From NCBI GenBank assembly GCA_013203185.1, contig JABMOS010000042.1:1-60945 (forward strand): a DNA stretch of 60,945 bases. Direction: 5' to 3'. The notes under the pieces were generated by a model. It made no database searches. It saw nothing but the letters and a program-made list of their open reading frames with translations, and was not told the DNA's origin. Origin of the DNA: Fidelibacterota bacterium. Lineage in GTDB: Bacteria > Fidelibacterota > UBA8477 > JABMPR01. Shown here piece after piece: positions 9,756 through 19,267 of the stretch. Numbering within the stretch: the first letter of the stretch is position 1; each line of letters opens with the position of its first letter. Both the position numbers and the translations under genes were made by a program.

Positions 9756-11105
9756 CTATTCCTCAGTAGTATAATCCAACTCCGTGGAGAGTCGATATCG
9801 CATGACACGCTGGTGCCTGGTATCAGCTATATAAACTATTCCATTGGCATCTACTGCCACACTTCGTGGACCATCGAGAATATCTGCGACCTCAACCTGA
9901 AAGGTTGTATCTCTGTTGATATATTCATATTCTGATCCAACCAGGATTGAGTCCCTATATGTGGAATCCACCAGAACACGATTCATGCCAATATTATAGG
10001 TGAATCTCCCAGATGGATTGAACTGCTGAATCCGATCGTGACCTGTGTCAGCCACATAAATATTTCCCAAAATATCAAGACTTACATCTGATGCCCTATC
10101 ATAGCGTTCAATCTCCATGATATCATCTTCACCATATTCGAAACCAGTACTTCCACCAACTTTATGGACACTAAAATTTTCACCCCATTGTGTGTAGAAC
10201 AGAGCGCCATCTTTCCCATGGGTCATGCCCCGAGGATCATTTACTGTCCCATTTCCAGTTCCAGGAGAAACAGCACGTCCGGCAATTTTCCCCTCATAGA
10301 CCAATATCTGATCTCCTTCTCCTGTCAACAGGAGTGCCATAGGAACATATTGAAGATCTAGAATGGCATTTGAATTCGCATCAGCTACAAAACACTGATC
10401 ACCCCTACTGCTTACACCGGTGACATGAATATTTGATGGATCTATAAAATATCGGGCAACCTGAATGGCTTCCAGACTGTCCCCAGCATCCCAAAAAGCA
10501 CGTGGTGCCAGCCAATAATCAAGATTCTCATCAGACCATCTAATTGAATCAATAGACCAATCCTGCTCCTGGAGCGTGTTGATAGAATCGAAACCAACGA
10601 CCCACAGGCTATCACCAGTTGGCGATTCAAGTCTTACCATGATGGCCATAGAATCCACACCCACATTATTAAGATATTGATTCCAGACCATGAGACGATT
10701 GCTGCTATCTGCTATAAACAGGTTGAGGCGTGCATCCTGATCAATAGCGTGTGGTAAAATACCAGCTCCAGTTTCATCAGTCAGATTGGACAAAGCCCCA
10801 AAATGATTTCCAAAGTCGTCATCGATGACTTCCTCACCAGAAGCAGTGATGACATGAATAGCAGCCCGGTCTTGATCAGCTACAAAAACGTAGCCATCGG
10901 TCCCAATCACAATATCCCAGGGACTGGAAAATGTATAGCCATTTGAAGCATCCCAATCCGGACTGATACGTATATAGGATGTATCTCCAGCGCCAAAAAC
11001 AGGGTCGAATTCTGTTGTTTCAGTAGGCAGGTCAACCTTAATGCCACAAGCGGTGATGACCAAAACCAGCAGCAATACTGAAATGGTTTGTTTAAGGTAT
11101 GCCAT
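9756..11105 (-). CDS. NHL-repeat beta-propeller lipoprotein
   Basis: A lipoprotein of 449 residues from the ATG at 11105. The signal peptide ends with VITAC, so the mature N-terminus is a lipidated Cys. The body contains repeated NHL-type blades, for example PWDIVIGTDGYVFVADQDRAAI, DILGNIYVADTGHDRIQQF and VDANGIVYIADTRHQRVMRY. NHL propellers act as binding scaffolds; no catalytic residues were identified. The start overlaps the stop of the PorV-like gene (TAATG), which rules out the longer frame beginning 12 nt upstream. Member of operon A. Confidence 0.82.
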   Translation of the reverse strand: MAYLKQTISVLLLVLVITACGIKVDLPTETTEFDPVFGAGDTSYIRISPDWDASNGYTFSSPWDIVIGTDGYVFVADQDRAAIHVITASGEEVIDDDFGNHFGALSNLTDETGAGILPHAIDQDARLNLFIADSSNRLMVWNQYLNNVGVDSMAIMVRLESPTGDSLWVVGFDSINTLQEQDWSIDSIRWSDENLDYWLAPRAFWDAGDSLEAIQVARYFIDPSNIHVTGVSSRGDQCFVADANSNAILDLQYVPMALLLTGEGDQILVYEGKIAGRAVSPGTGNGTVNDPRGMTHGKDGALFYTQWGENFSVHKVGGSTGFEYGEDDIMEIERYDRASDVSLDILGNIYVADTGHDRIQQFNPSGRFTYNIGMNRVLVDSTYRDSILVGSEYEYINRDTTFQVEVADILDGPRSVAVDANGIVYIADTRHQRVMRYRLSTELDYTTEE

Positions 11106-12076
11106 TAGAACGACCACCCCAGGCTGATGTGTTCAGAGCGATTTAAATCAGACATGTCGGCATATGAATAGCCAAAACTAAAGCCAGACCATTCAATCCC
11201 CAGACCAACAGTCCAGGAGCGTACTTCATCACTAAAATGGAAGCCACTTCTGAGAAATAGCATGTGGTGGAATCCATATTCAATCCCCAATGAGATATTT
11301 TCAGCATTATCCACAGGGTGATTGAGCTGAATAGAGCTGGTTAATTCCTGGCTGGTTGATTGGAGCCATTCGTGGGCCACACCAAGACGAAAAATTGTGG
11401 GGGGAGCAAAGGATTCGTACTCTACTTCAGTTGTGTCTGAATTGGCATATTTCCCATCTGGACCTGCTGGAGAGCCAAAGTTTAGGAGGGATACTGCAAA
11501 ACGTAAATCTTTATAGCCTGTCCGATAATAGGTTCCCAGATCAACAAGCACACTTCGCATTCTCAAATCGGCCAGTTGCTCTTCTACAAGCTTGGTGGTG
11601 ATGCCAAATGAAAAGCGGTCTGTCATTCGCAGGGCGTAGGTGAGCCCCAAAAGCATATCGCCATAATTGAAATATTCACCTGTTCCATCAGGTCTGTACT
11701 CAGTTGTAATTTCGGTAGGCGGTGCATATAGGGCCAACGCACTAAATCCCAGGTGATGCACACGGCCAAACTTCCAGACCCCGGCAAAACTACTCAACTG
11801 AAAGTCTGCAATCCATTGGCTCTTATCTACCATGATGCTCATGGTTTCATCCACCTGGGCGGCACCGGCAGGATTCCAGAAAAGACTGGAGGCATCATTG
11901 GCGATGGCAGTATAAGCGCCAGCCATTCCATGGGCACGTGCACCAATCCCAATCTTGAGGAATGAAAAGGACGATGTCCCGGCTCTTTGACCCCCTAGAC
12001 TGGGAAACAAATTCCCCTGAGCAGCAGCAAATTGAGCCGACATAACCAGTGCTATTATGATCAGTCCACGGCGCAT
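11105..12076 (-). CDS. PorV/PorQ-family outer-membrane protein
   Basis: A protein of 323 residues with a signal peptide (cleavage expected at AAA|QGN, giving an N-terminal Gln). The early block FLKIGIGARAHGMAGAYTAI followed by NDASSLFWNPAGAA is the classic PorV/PorQ-family signature, and the rest alternates like a FadL-type beta-barrel, ending in an aromatic residue (LGWSF). In T9SS organisms PorV shuttles sorted cargo from the SprA translocon to the attachment complex. Placement next to genes for proteins with sorting domains fits such a role for this operon's own cargo, but that is inference. It overlaps both neighbours by 1 nt. Confidence 0.85.
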   Translation of the reverse strand: MRRGLIIIALVMSAQFAAAQGNLFPSLGGQRAGTSSFSFLKIGIGARAHGMAGAYTAIANDASSLFWNPAGAAQVDETMSIMVDKSQWIADFQLSSFAGVWKFGRVHHLGFSALALYAPPTEITTEYRPDGTGEYFNYGDMLLGLTYALRMTDRFSFGITTKLVEEQLADLRMRSVLVDLGTYYRTGYKDLRFAVSLLNFGSPAGPDGKYANSDTTEVEYESFAPPTIFRLGVAHEWLQSTSQELTSSIQLNHPVDNAENISLGIEYGFHHMLFLRSGFHFSDEVRSWTVGLGIEWSGFSFGYSYADMSDLNRSEHISLGWSF

Positions 12077-14808
12077 TAGAATCTCACACTCATGCCCAAC
12101 TCAATAGTTCTGGGAATAGAATAGCGACCTGGATTATAATTGGGATCAGGACTGTTGATGAACCCATAGGAATAGATTTCACCTGGATCGTAGCCTTGGC
12201 CAGTAAAAGGATTTATGCTGGATGGACGCTTCACATTGAAGAAATTCTCAATTGTACAATAGGCCTTTAACTCGAGACCACTTACCTGAAAATATTTATT
12301 TAGCTTGAGATCAACTGTTGTAAAGGGATCAGCAGTTTCAGAGTAGGGGGTATCACTTTTGCTCTGCCCCTCATAGTAGAACTTCCCATCTTCCTCGCGG
12401 ATAGTAATATTCTCCATACCAGTGTAACGACGACCTGCTTGATACTCGATACGTGCTGAAATGCCCCAATCTGTAGGGAGTCCTAATCCAAATAGGTGAA
12501 GCTCATCTTTTTTACCAACATTGAAGTGCAAATTGGCGAAGACACTAAATGGTTGATCCCACCGCAAATAATTCTCACCCAGGGGCTTCTCATCGAGGCG
12601 TCCTGCTTCAACCAGGAGGTTGTCCAGAGGCGTGGAACTCTTACCGGTGGTAAAGCTGTAGCTCATATTGACATCAGCGGAGAAAAATTTAGCAAAACGA
12701 CGCTTGAACTTCATTTCAATGCCGCGTGAACGGGCATAATCCATATTGATATAGATGAGATAGGAAAGATGACCATAGCGAGGATTGAAAAGAGTGACCC
12801 GCTGGCTGGTTTCGTAATCAAACATATCCTTGTAGAAGGCTTTGACCTCTAATACCTGATTGGCATCAAATTTATGCTTTATCCCAATTTCGTACGCCAC
12901 CGTAGTCTTGGGAGAAAGGTTGGGATTGCCAAAGAGCTGGTAGGTTGCCTCTGCAGATGAGCGCAGCTTGGCATAGACATAATTAAATGTAGGTAGCTGG
13001 GAAAAATGGCCATAATTGAAATACAATACATCAGAGTCAGTAACCGGATGAGATATGCCCAAACGTGGACTTAAATGCCCCTTTGCTCTACCTCCTGCAA
13101 ACTCAAAGGTCTCAGCATAAAACTTTGCCCGAGCGGCATCGGTGATGGTCAATACAGAGCTATCTGCCACAGCTTCTTCAAGATATTGCCCTGGGAACCA
13201 GTAATCATAGCGGATACCCAGATTGGCAATCATTCCATCAAAAGTAATGCGATCCTGAATATAGAATGATCCATAGTCAGTGGTGACATTCCAGAAATCA
13301 TAGTTGCGACCCAGTCCTGATTCACCCAGCCATGGTGAGTCAATATCAATGACCTGAAGTTCTGAGCGTTTGTGCTCCACGCCTGCTTTATAGCTGTGAC
13401 GTTTGGATGGCTGATAGTTAATATCTGCATCAATGGAAAAGTTATCTGAGTAATAGTCATACCAGTCAGCGGCATCACCGTGATCCCAGAATTCGTCCCC
13501 ATAAGCAATATCGATTTCGCCATCAATACCCAGGAGATAGTAATTAATTGGGTCTGTGTCTGTGGTTTGCTCGTACTCTGTCCAGTGCTTGTTTTGAACA
13601 GCTGAATGAATATTGGTAAAAAAGCGACCCATGGTGATCTCATAAAAGAGTTTTGATGAGAGGGTATGGGTGTATTGAAGGGAGCTAAGGATAGCTTCCT
13701 GGGTAATGGTATTGTAATTGTTCAGGATGTATTGATACCTGTATGGAAATCCCCATCCCTGATTAATGTTCAAGGAATAATCATAGGAGACACTGAGTTT
13801 TTTCTGACTGTTAATATGCCAGGTCAATTTGTAGAGTCCATGCCAATCATTGCGCTGACGAGGGGCCAAACCCTCCATCCAGGATTGGGAGGGAAATAGA
13901 TCGTCAGCCTGTGGTAAATAAGAATTGTCCAGATTCATATATCCATTCAGGAAAAAGCTGAATTGTCCAGGAATCTTTAATCCCAGGGCATTTAAAGCTC
14001 CAGAGAATATTTCAGGACCGCTCAATGTGAATTCAATTCTATCCTTGGTGAAAGCCTCCCAGGGTAACTCCTTCAAACCAAAATGATCACTGGAATAGGA
14101 GAGTGTTCCATGGTAATCCTGGGATCCCTCTTTAATTTTTATATTGATAATGCCGGACATGGCCTGACCATACTCGGCATTAAAGCCACCCGTAATCACT
14201 TCCATTTCTTCAATGGCATCCACATTCAAATACAGATTGGTGGCACTTCCTGAGAGGGGGTCTTTGACTGACATGCCATCCACAATAAACATGGATTCAT
14301 CGACGCGGCCACCACGGATATGTATTTCGTTATCCTGTGAAGTGATCCCCGCCTGCTCGGCCAGGACATCGCCCACATTTTCCACAATATTCATTTTCAG
14401 GTCATCAGAAGTGAGCCTGACACTGGACGAAGTCTGGTCCACTTCAAAGAGGGGACGCTCACCCTCAACAACCACTTCCTGCCCCAGGGCCAGGGTGGTT
14501 TGTTCCAGTTCGATTTCCACATAGGCTGGTTCAGCAATGGTTACAATGGTGTTCGTTTTCAAAACAATCTTATACCCGATCATGGAAAATTGTATATCGT
14601 AGGTACCAGGAGACATACCTGCTAATCTGAAGCGACCCTCCAGATCTGTGGCGCTGCCATAGTAGCTTCCCTTAATAATGACATTTACACCAGGAAGGGC
14701 CTCACCTGAGATAGGATCGGTCACACGACCTTCAATAACGCAGTTGCCCTGCCCGAAGACCGAGAATACCATGCAAAGAAGTACGACAAGTGTAATGAGA
14801 CTCCGCAC
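12076..14808 (-). CDS. TonB-dependent receptor with carboxypeptidase-regulatory N-domain
   Basis: An outer-membrane receptor of 910 residues. Signal peptide with cleavage at VFG|QGN; carboxypeptidase-regulatory-like beta-sandwich at about residues 24-105 (GRVTDPISGEALPGVNVIIK); plug at about 120-230 with IHIRGGRVDESMFIVDGM and GGFNAEYGQAMSGIINI; then a 22-strand-type barrel ending IELGMSVRF. Such receptors import scarce ligands using TonB energy. The ligand is unknown; the presence of NosL- and SafE-like genes downstream makes copper or a metal chelate a candidate. No TonB/ExbBD gene is in the window. The start overlaps the stop of the preceding lipoprotein gene. Confidence 0.9.
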   Translation of the reverse strand: MRSLITLVVLLCMVFSVFGQGNCVIEGRVTDPISGEALPGVNVIIKGSYYGSATDLEGRFRLAGMSPGTYDIQFSMIGYKIVLKTNTIVTIAEPAYVEIELEQTTLALGQEVVVEGERPLFEVDQTSSSVRLTSDDLKMNIVENVGDVLAEQAGITSQDNEIHIRGGRVDESMFIVDGMSVKDPLSGSATNLYLNVDAIEEMEVITGGFNAEYGQAMSGIINIKIKEGSQDYHGTLSYSSDHFGLKELPWEAFTKDRIEFTLSGPEIFSGALNALGLKIPGQFSFFLNGYMNLDNSYLPQADDLFPSQSWMEGLAPRQRNDWHGLYKLTWHINSQKKLSVSYDYSLNINQGWGFPYRYQYILNNYNTITQEAILSSLQYTHTLSSKLFYEITMGRFFTNIHSAVQNKHWTEYEQTTDTDPINYYLLGIDGEIDIAYGDEFWDHGDAADWYDYYSDNFSIDADINYQPSKRHSYKAGVEHKRSELQVIDIDSPWLGESGLGRNYDFWNVTTDYGSFYIQDRITFDGMIANLGIRYDYWFPGQYLEEAVADSSVLTITDAARAKFYAETFEFAGGRAKGHLSPRLGISHPVTDSDVLYFNYGHFSQLPTFNYVYAKLRSSAEATYQLFGNPNLSPKTTVAYEIGIKHKFDANQVLEVKAFYKDMFDYETSQRVTLFNPRYGHLSYLIYINMDYARSRGIEMKFKRRFAKFFSADVNMSYSFTTGKSSTPLDNLLVEAGRLDEKPLGENYLRWDQPFSVFANLHFNVGKKDELHLFGLGLPTDWGISARIEYQAGRRYTGMENITIREEDGKFYYEGQSKSDTPYSETADPFTTVDLKLNKYFQVSGLELKAYCTIENFFNVKRPSSINPFTGQGYDPGEIYSYGFINSPDPNYNPGRYSIPRTIELGMSVRF

Positions 14809-16319
14809 TATTCGAAGACCTCAAACAGGAGATAATCCATGATTGGAATAATATTTTCGTTTCCGTCACACAAATGGAGAGGCAAGCTAAAAAAGATGGA
14901 TTGTCCAGATCCAGATGAAGGTGTAAAAAGTTGTGCCACGGGTGGATTACCAGTCCAGGCATCATTGGAATTGCGAGCATCTTGTAGAACAAACAGATCC
15001 TGGCTGGTCTCTCCATCAATGAGATTGGCAGGATAATAAGCGCTGACCCGGCGGGCAATGAGGCTGGATGTCTTTAAGGAAAGACTCGGCAGTATTACAG
15101 TCGAATCTGTTACACTCAAGTCCACCATATTTATGTCCAGACCTGTGATCATGCGTCCTGATGGATTAACTACCCAGTTTGAGTCTATGCTGGTGAAGGT
15201 ATAATCAGTGTCAATGAAAATACTGGAGATAAAAACGTTTCCTCCTGCTTCCAGGTAGGTACGCAAGGCACCATCAGCTCCAGATAAGGAGGGAGCTTCT
15301 GAATAGTGGTACCAGACAACTGTTTTGAAATAATTGAACATGGCCAACTGGTCTGTTGTCGCTCCAGGTAAGGCTTTTTCATCAAAGCCCAATTCAAGCT
15401 CAGAATAATTGCCCATGCCTACCAATGAATCCAGAATTTCCGTGTAGAAGGTATGGGTTGAGCCATCATCGAGTTTGTAGTCATCAATCAATAGGATATC
15501 TCCAACAGGTTCAACCACGCGCCACCCATTGGGAGATGCGTTATCTGTGGAGTCTGGAAACTGCAAGAGATTACTAAATGCCCCTGCTGTGTCTATAGCT
15601 TGTACGAAAAAAGTATGCTCACCAGGTGGGATATCAGTCAGGGTCACACTTGAAACATTGCCAGGGCGATAATTCCAATTGCTGGTGGTATCTAACCGGA
15701 AGCGAATCTGATTGATGGTTTCCAATCCATCAATATCACTTACCGACCATGCAAAAGTCCGTGTGGGGTAGGTAACATGAGTGACATTGGGATTATTGCC
15801 TGCAGTGGGATTGCTGCTGTTGGCAAATTCAATTTCTGGACGTGAATTGGCTACAGGTATTCTCAAAGTCGCCGGAGACGGATCTAGGGCGCCTAGATTG
15901 TCTTCGGCCTTGACTTCAAATAGGAATTCATCGTATGCAATTTGAAGTGGGAGAAAGAAAGTGTCTGTTTCAGACATGGTTCGGGTCCAGGTATCTTCAA
16001 AATTCCAACGATAGTGATAGGCTACCACTTCCCCATCGGGGTCTTCTCCCCACCAATGCATGACCTGGAAACTGGTGGTTGTATCAGCCATATGTCGGGT
16101 AAAAATAAAAGTAGTGTCTGCTGTGGTATCAGATAGAACCGTATCAATACGATCCGGGGCAAACGTCAGAAACAGGTGTGTCTCAGGAGTGGCATTGCCC
16201 AACCCATCTGATGGAAGATCCTCCAGGAAAGGATTGTCAAGAGACTCGCAAGTCATGATAAATGAAAACATAAACATCATGAGGACGCCTGCGCTTATGT
16301 TGTTTCTTAATTTCATCAT
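14808..16319 (-). CDS. Lipoprotein with Ig-like and GATase-like regions
   Basis: A predicted lipoprotein of 503 residues with lipobox FIMTC near residue 24. The first half has Ig/FnIII-like strands (HWWGEDPDGEVVAYHYRWN; ISDIDGLETINQIRFRLD-type segment). The second half starts with DILLIDDYKLDD and contains WYHYSEAPSL and YLEAGGNVFISS, a Rossmann-like layout reminiscent of glutamine-amidotransferase-like/ThuA folds, but I see no catalytic Cys-His-Glu triad. Function unknown. It lies between the cytochrome gene and the TonB-receptor gene, overlapping the latter by 1 nt, so a surface partner of the receptor is plausible. Confidence 0.7.
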   Translation of the reverse strand: MMKLRNNISAGVLMMFMFSFIMTCESLDNPFLEDLPSDGLGNATPETHLFLTFAPDRIDTVLSDTTADTTFIFTRHMADTTTSFQVMHWWGEDPDGEVVAYHYRWNFEDTWTRTMSETDTFFLPLQIAYDEFLFEVKAEDNLGALDPSPATLRIPVANSRPEIEFANSSNPTAGNNPNVTHVTYPTRTFAWSVSDIDGLETINQIRFRLDTTSNWNYRPGNVSSVTLTDIPPGEHTFFVQAIDTAGAFSNLLQFPDSTDNASPNGWRVVEPVGDILLIDDYKLDDGSTHTFYTEILDSLVGMGNYSELELGFDEKALPGATTDQLAMFNYFKTVVWYHYSEAPSLSGADGALRTYLEAGGNVFISSIFIDTDYTFTSIDSNWVVNPSGRMITGLDINMVDLSVTDSTVILPSLSLKTSSLIARRVSAYYPANLIDGETSQDLFVLQDARNSNDAWTGNPPVAQLFTPSSGSGQSIFFSLPLHLCDGNENIIPIMDYLLFEVFE

Positions 16320-16347
16320 AACAGTTGTTTCTTAATTATTAGGTGTA

Positions 16348-16374
16348 CCCGCCTGATGTCAGACACCAGGCGGG
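16348..16374 (-). other. Intercistronic hairpin inside operon A
   Basis: The stem CCCGCCTG (16348-16355) / CAGGCGGG (16367-16374) has an 11-nt loop and no T-run on either side. It lies in the 68-nt gap between the cytochrome gene and the lipoprotein gene. It may stabilise the upstream mRNA or partly attenuate transcription; a true terminator is unlikely. Confidence 0.55.
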
Positions 16375-16387
16375 AAACACGTCAGTA

Positions 16388-19225
16388 CTATTTCAAGTAG
16401 GTCATTTTTCCTACCATCTGCTCTGTTCCTGCTACCATACGATAGAAGTACAGACCTGATGATACAGGACGACCCTTTTGGTTTAATCCATTCCAGACAA
16501 CCTGATAGTCACCAGCGTTCAGTGATTGATCCACCAGGGTGGTCACAACCTGTCCAAGTTGGTTGTAAATCACCAGTTGGACTTGCTGTGCCTCAGGAAT
16601 ACGGAAGGCAATATTGGTTGTTGGGTTGAAGGGGTTGGGATAGTTGCCCAAAGCATACCCTTCAGGAACCACTGCATTATCAATAGCGGTGGTATTTAGA
16701 ATCAGATCTGTCTCATACAGCGGAACCAGTTTGTAGGTTGATGAATCTGCGTAGCTACCATAGTGATGGTAAACCCATCCACGAACTTCATCATACAAGG
16801 ATCCAGCAGGAGGCAGGATATAGTTGGAAAGACTGTCTGAGTCGTCATCCACAAACACACCACCACTGCCATCATCAATGACCATGATATCAAAGTTGGT
16901 AGGATTGAGTTCAGTAATAACTGCATCTTCAACCTTTACAACCACATTGCCCCACTGCTCGGCAGTAGTAGGCCAGCGGAGGTCACCGGTAGGAATTACA
17001 GGTTCTTCAGGCACTGCTAAGCCAATGTCCAGAATATCAATCTCAGTTGTGATCCACAATTCAGTCATATTTGAAGCATGTGTTCCCTCATGAGTATCAA
17101 ACTCGAGGATTCTGCCTGACAATTCAATGAGGTCACCCTCAAAGAGTACTGGATATGCAGTTGAATCTGGATTGTAGCTTAGAATTGAAGACCAGGGTCC
17201 ACCGTTCACATCCTGGAGGATAAATTTGATACCATTACCAGCATAGGAGAGTCCTGTGGGCATGGTTACAATTCCCTTAACGGTAACGATGGTAGTATCT
17301 GTCCATTCCTCATGGTAATAGCTTGTATCAGCGAACCATACGGAGCTATCCAGGCTTGAATATTTTGGCATAAGGTCAGAATATCTAACCTGCTGAATAG
17401 CTTGAATTCGGGTTAAGCCATCGGCAGTCTGAATATCCATGGCCAGACGAGGTTGGATTTTGAATGCACTCCAAGAATAGTCCAAAACACCAACTATTGA
17501 TGAAAGGGCTTCATCCAGGACAGGTGTATAGAAATAATCAGCGGCATCATCGATGGCTAAAGAATTGGTGCCATCACTGACGCTCCACTCACCATTACCC
17601 AGATCTGGATTATCAACAGAGACACCCTGGAGTTCAACGAGACAACCCTCGTACATTTCCAGATCGCCACCAAGAGTAACTACCATGGGTTCCATTGAGT
17701 TGCCAGAGCTCAGGAGCTCAAACTCGGTAATATCGAGGATCTCTGTCATGTCAAAATATTCTTCAGTGGTACCGGTGATACGAATCTCATCACCCTGAGC
17801 AAGTGCCCGGCCTGGATCGTAAACCTTGATACCAGATTGAGGAGCAAAGTCATCCTGAATAAAGTAGTAGAGTATATCATCTTCTGGATAGAAGGCATAG
17901 GGTTCGGCAGTCACAATACCCTCAATAGTTACAGAGGTTCCTACTGGAATTGTGCCATCCTGGATGGAAGCAATGGTGTTGACTGAGCCGCCATAGACGA
18001 TATAATTGTAAGCTTCCGTGGTACTCACGCCACCGAGATCATCTGTGGCGCTAATGGTATAGCTAACAACGGCGTTAGCTGCCTGCGCTGGAATGACGCC
18101 AGTATAGACATTGTCGTCACCAGCAGTCATTGCCACAACCATCTCAACACCACTATCTACAACGTATCCTAATGAAGCTGAGGCAACAGATGCATTGTCA
18201 ATTATAGTCGCTGTAACTGTGACGTCATCTGTTGGAATTGGGCTAACTGGATCCTGGGCTACACCGGTGATAAGGGGCGTCGGATCGCCGATCTGCTGTA
18301 GATCAGTATAGTATCTTGGAAATACCTGAAAGGCATCATTGTAACGACCAACGATGGCATCAAGGGTGAAATAGCCCAACATGGCATCGTAAGTATGTAA
18401 ATCTGTGTCCCCGTCAATACGCATGGTCATTGTTACACCATCAGGATCGGCAATAGTCATGTTTGTACTGGAACTGGAAGTTGGCCAGGTACCACCAACA
18501 ATGGTCACACTATCCAGGTGTACAAATTCAGACTCATAGTCAACACCATTTGCCAGAAGCTCAGGAATAGTGAGCATCTGAAGCGCTGGTAAGTCGTTTC
18601 CTGCACTTAAAACCTCAATGTCTGTTGGTGCACTGGGAGTGACTTCAATGAGACCAGCATAAATATCAATGAGCCCGGTAATGATGATTTCATCACCGAC
18701 TACCAGACCAGCATCAAAACCACCGGCATAAATGACCATGCCGCCAGAATCATCCTGAATGGCTGCCTGGGTTGATGACCCTACAGTACCCCAGGTTGTG
18801 GCAGTAATGATACCCTGAACAGTGACTTCTGTGCCATCGGCCATACCTCTGGCTTCAGCGATACTGATAGGTGTGACTGCGCCTAATTCAGTGATCCAGG
18901 TGCTTATGAGAGCAATCTGCTCTACAGTGAGAGTACCACCCTGAGGCATTTGCTGTCCATTTACTCCGTTTCCGGCAACTTTATTGTAGAGAACAGATGT
19001 ACTGGGATCTCCGCTAACCACACGGAGAGCAGGAGCATAATTTGATGAGGTAACACCCACCAGATTGTCAAAACTTTGTCCTGCTGCCAGACTTAAGCCG
19101 GCCTGACTGCCATGACAGCCTGCGCAACTTGCATTCCAGATGGGTTGAATTTCTGTCTCGTAATCCACTGCCAGGGCACTGCCCACAGAGATTATGAGAA
19201 TGGATAAAAGTAACATACGTTTCAT
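16388..19225 (-). CDS. T9SS-sorted c-type cytochrome fused to OB-fold domains
   Basis: A protein of 945 residues from the ATG at 19225, which has AAGGAG upstream; the longer frame lacks support. Signal peptide with cleavage near ALA|VDY. A monoheme cytochrome domain follows (about residues 22-115): CAGCH binds heme and the Met of QQMPQGG is the likely distal ligand, as in planctomycete-type cytochromes. Then come several OB-fold/DUF5689-like beta domains (EVTVQGIITATTWG; SVTIEGIVTAEPYAF; IVTVKGIVTMPTG) with an Ig-like domain between, and a T9SS sorting domain at the C-terminus (GNYPNPFNPTT, SSGLYFYR). Predicted location is the cell surface, giving a surface-exposed heme. Electron transfer or redox sensing is inferred. 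Second gene of operon A. Confidence 0.85.
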   Translation of the reverse strand: MKRMLLLSILIISVGSALAVDYETEIQPIWNASCAGCHGSQAGLSLAAGQSFDNLVGVTSSNYAPALRVVSGDPSTSVLYNKVAGNGVNGQQMPQGGTLTVEQIALISTWITELGAVTPISIAEARGMADGTEVTVQGIITATTWGTVGSSTQAAIQDDSGGMVIYAGGFDAGLVVGDEIIITGLIDIYAGLIEVTPSAPTDIEVLSAGNDLPALQMLTIPELLANGVDYESEFVHLDSVTIVGGTWPTSSSSTNMTIADPDGVTMTMRIDGDTDLHTYDAMLGYFTLDAIVGRYNDAFQVFPRYYTDLQQIGDPTPLITGVAQDPVSPIPTDDVTVTATIIDNASVASASLGYVVDSGVEMVVAMTAGDDNVYTGVIPAQAANAVVSYTISATDDLGGVSTTEAYNYIVYGGSVNTIASIQDGTIPVGTSVTIEGIVTAEPYAFYPEDDILYYFIQDDFAPQSGIKVYDPGRALAQGDEIRITGTTEEYFDMTEILDITEFELLSSGNSMEPMVVTLGGDLEMYEGCLVELQGVSVDNPDLGNGEWSVSDGTNSLAIDDAADYFYTPVLDEALSSIVGVLDYSWSAFKIQPRLAMDIQTADGLTRIQAIQQVRYSDLMPKYSSLDSSVWFADTSYYHEEWTDTTIVTVKGIVTMPTGLSYAGNGIKFILQDVNGGPWSSILSYNPDSTAYPVLFEGDLIELSGRILEFDTHEGTHASNMTELWITTEIDILDIGLAVPEEPVIPTGDLRWPTTAEQWGNVVVKVEDAVITELNPTNFDIMVIDDGSGGVFVDDDSDSLSNYILPPAGSLYDEVRGWVYHHYGSYADSSTYKLVPLYETDLILNTTAIDNAVVPEGYALGNYPNPFNPTTNIAFRIPEAQQVQLVIYNQLGQVVTTLVDQSLNAGDYQVVWNGLNQKGRPVSSGLYFYRMVAGTEQMVGKMTYLK

Positions 19226-19267
19226 GGATTTCTCCTTTTTGATTCCAGCCACCTCCAAGGTAGCTTG

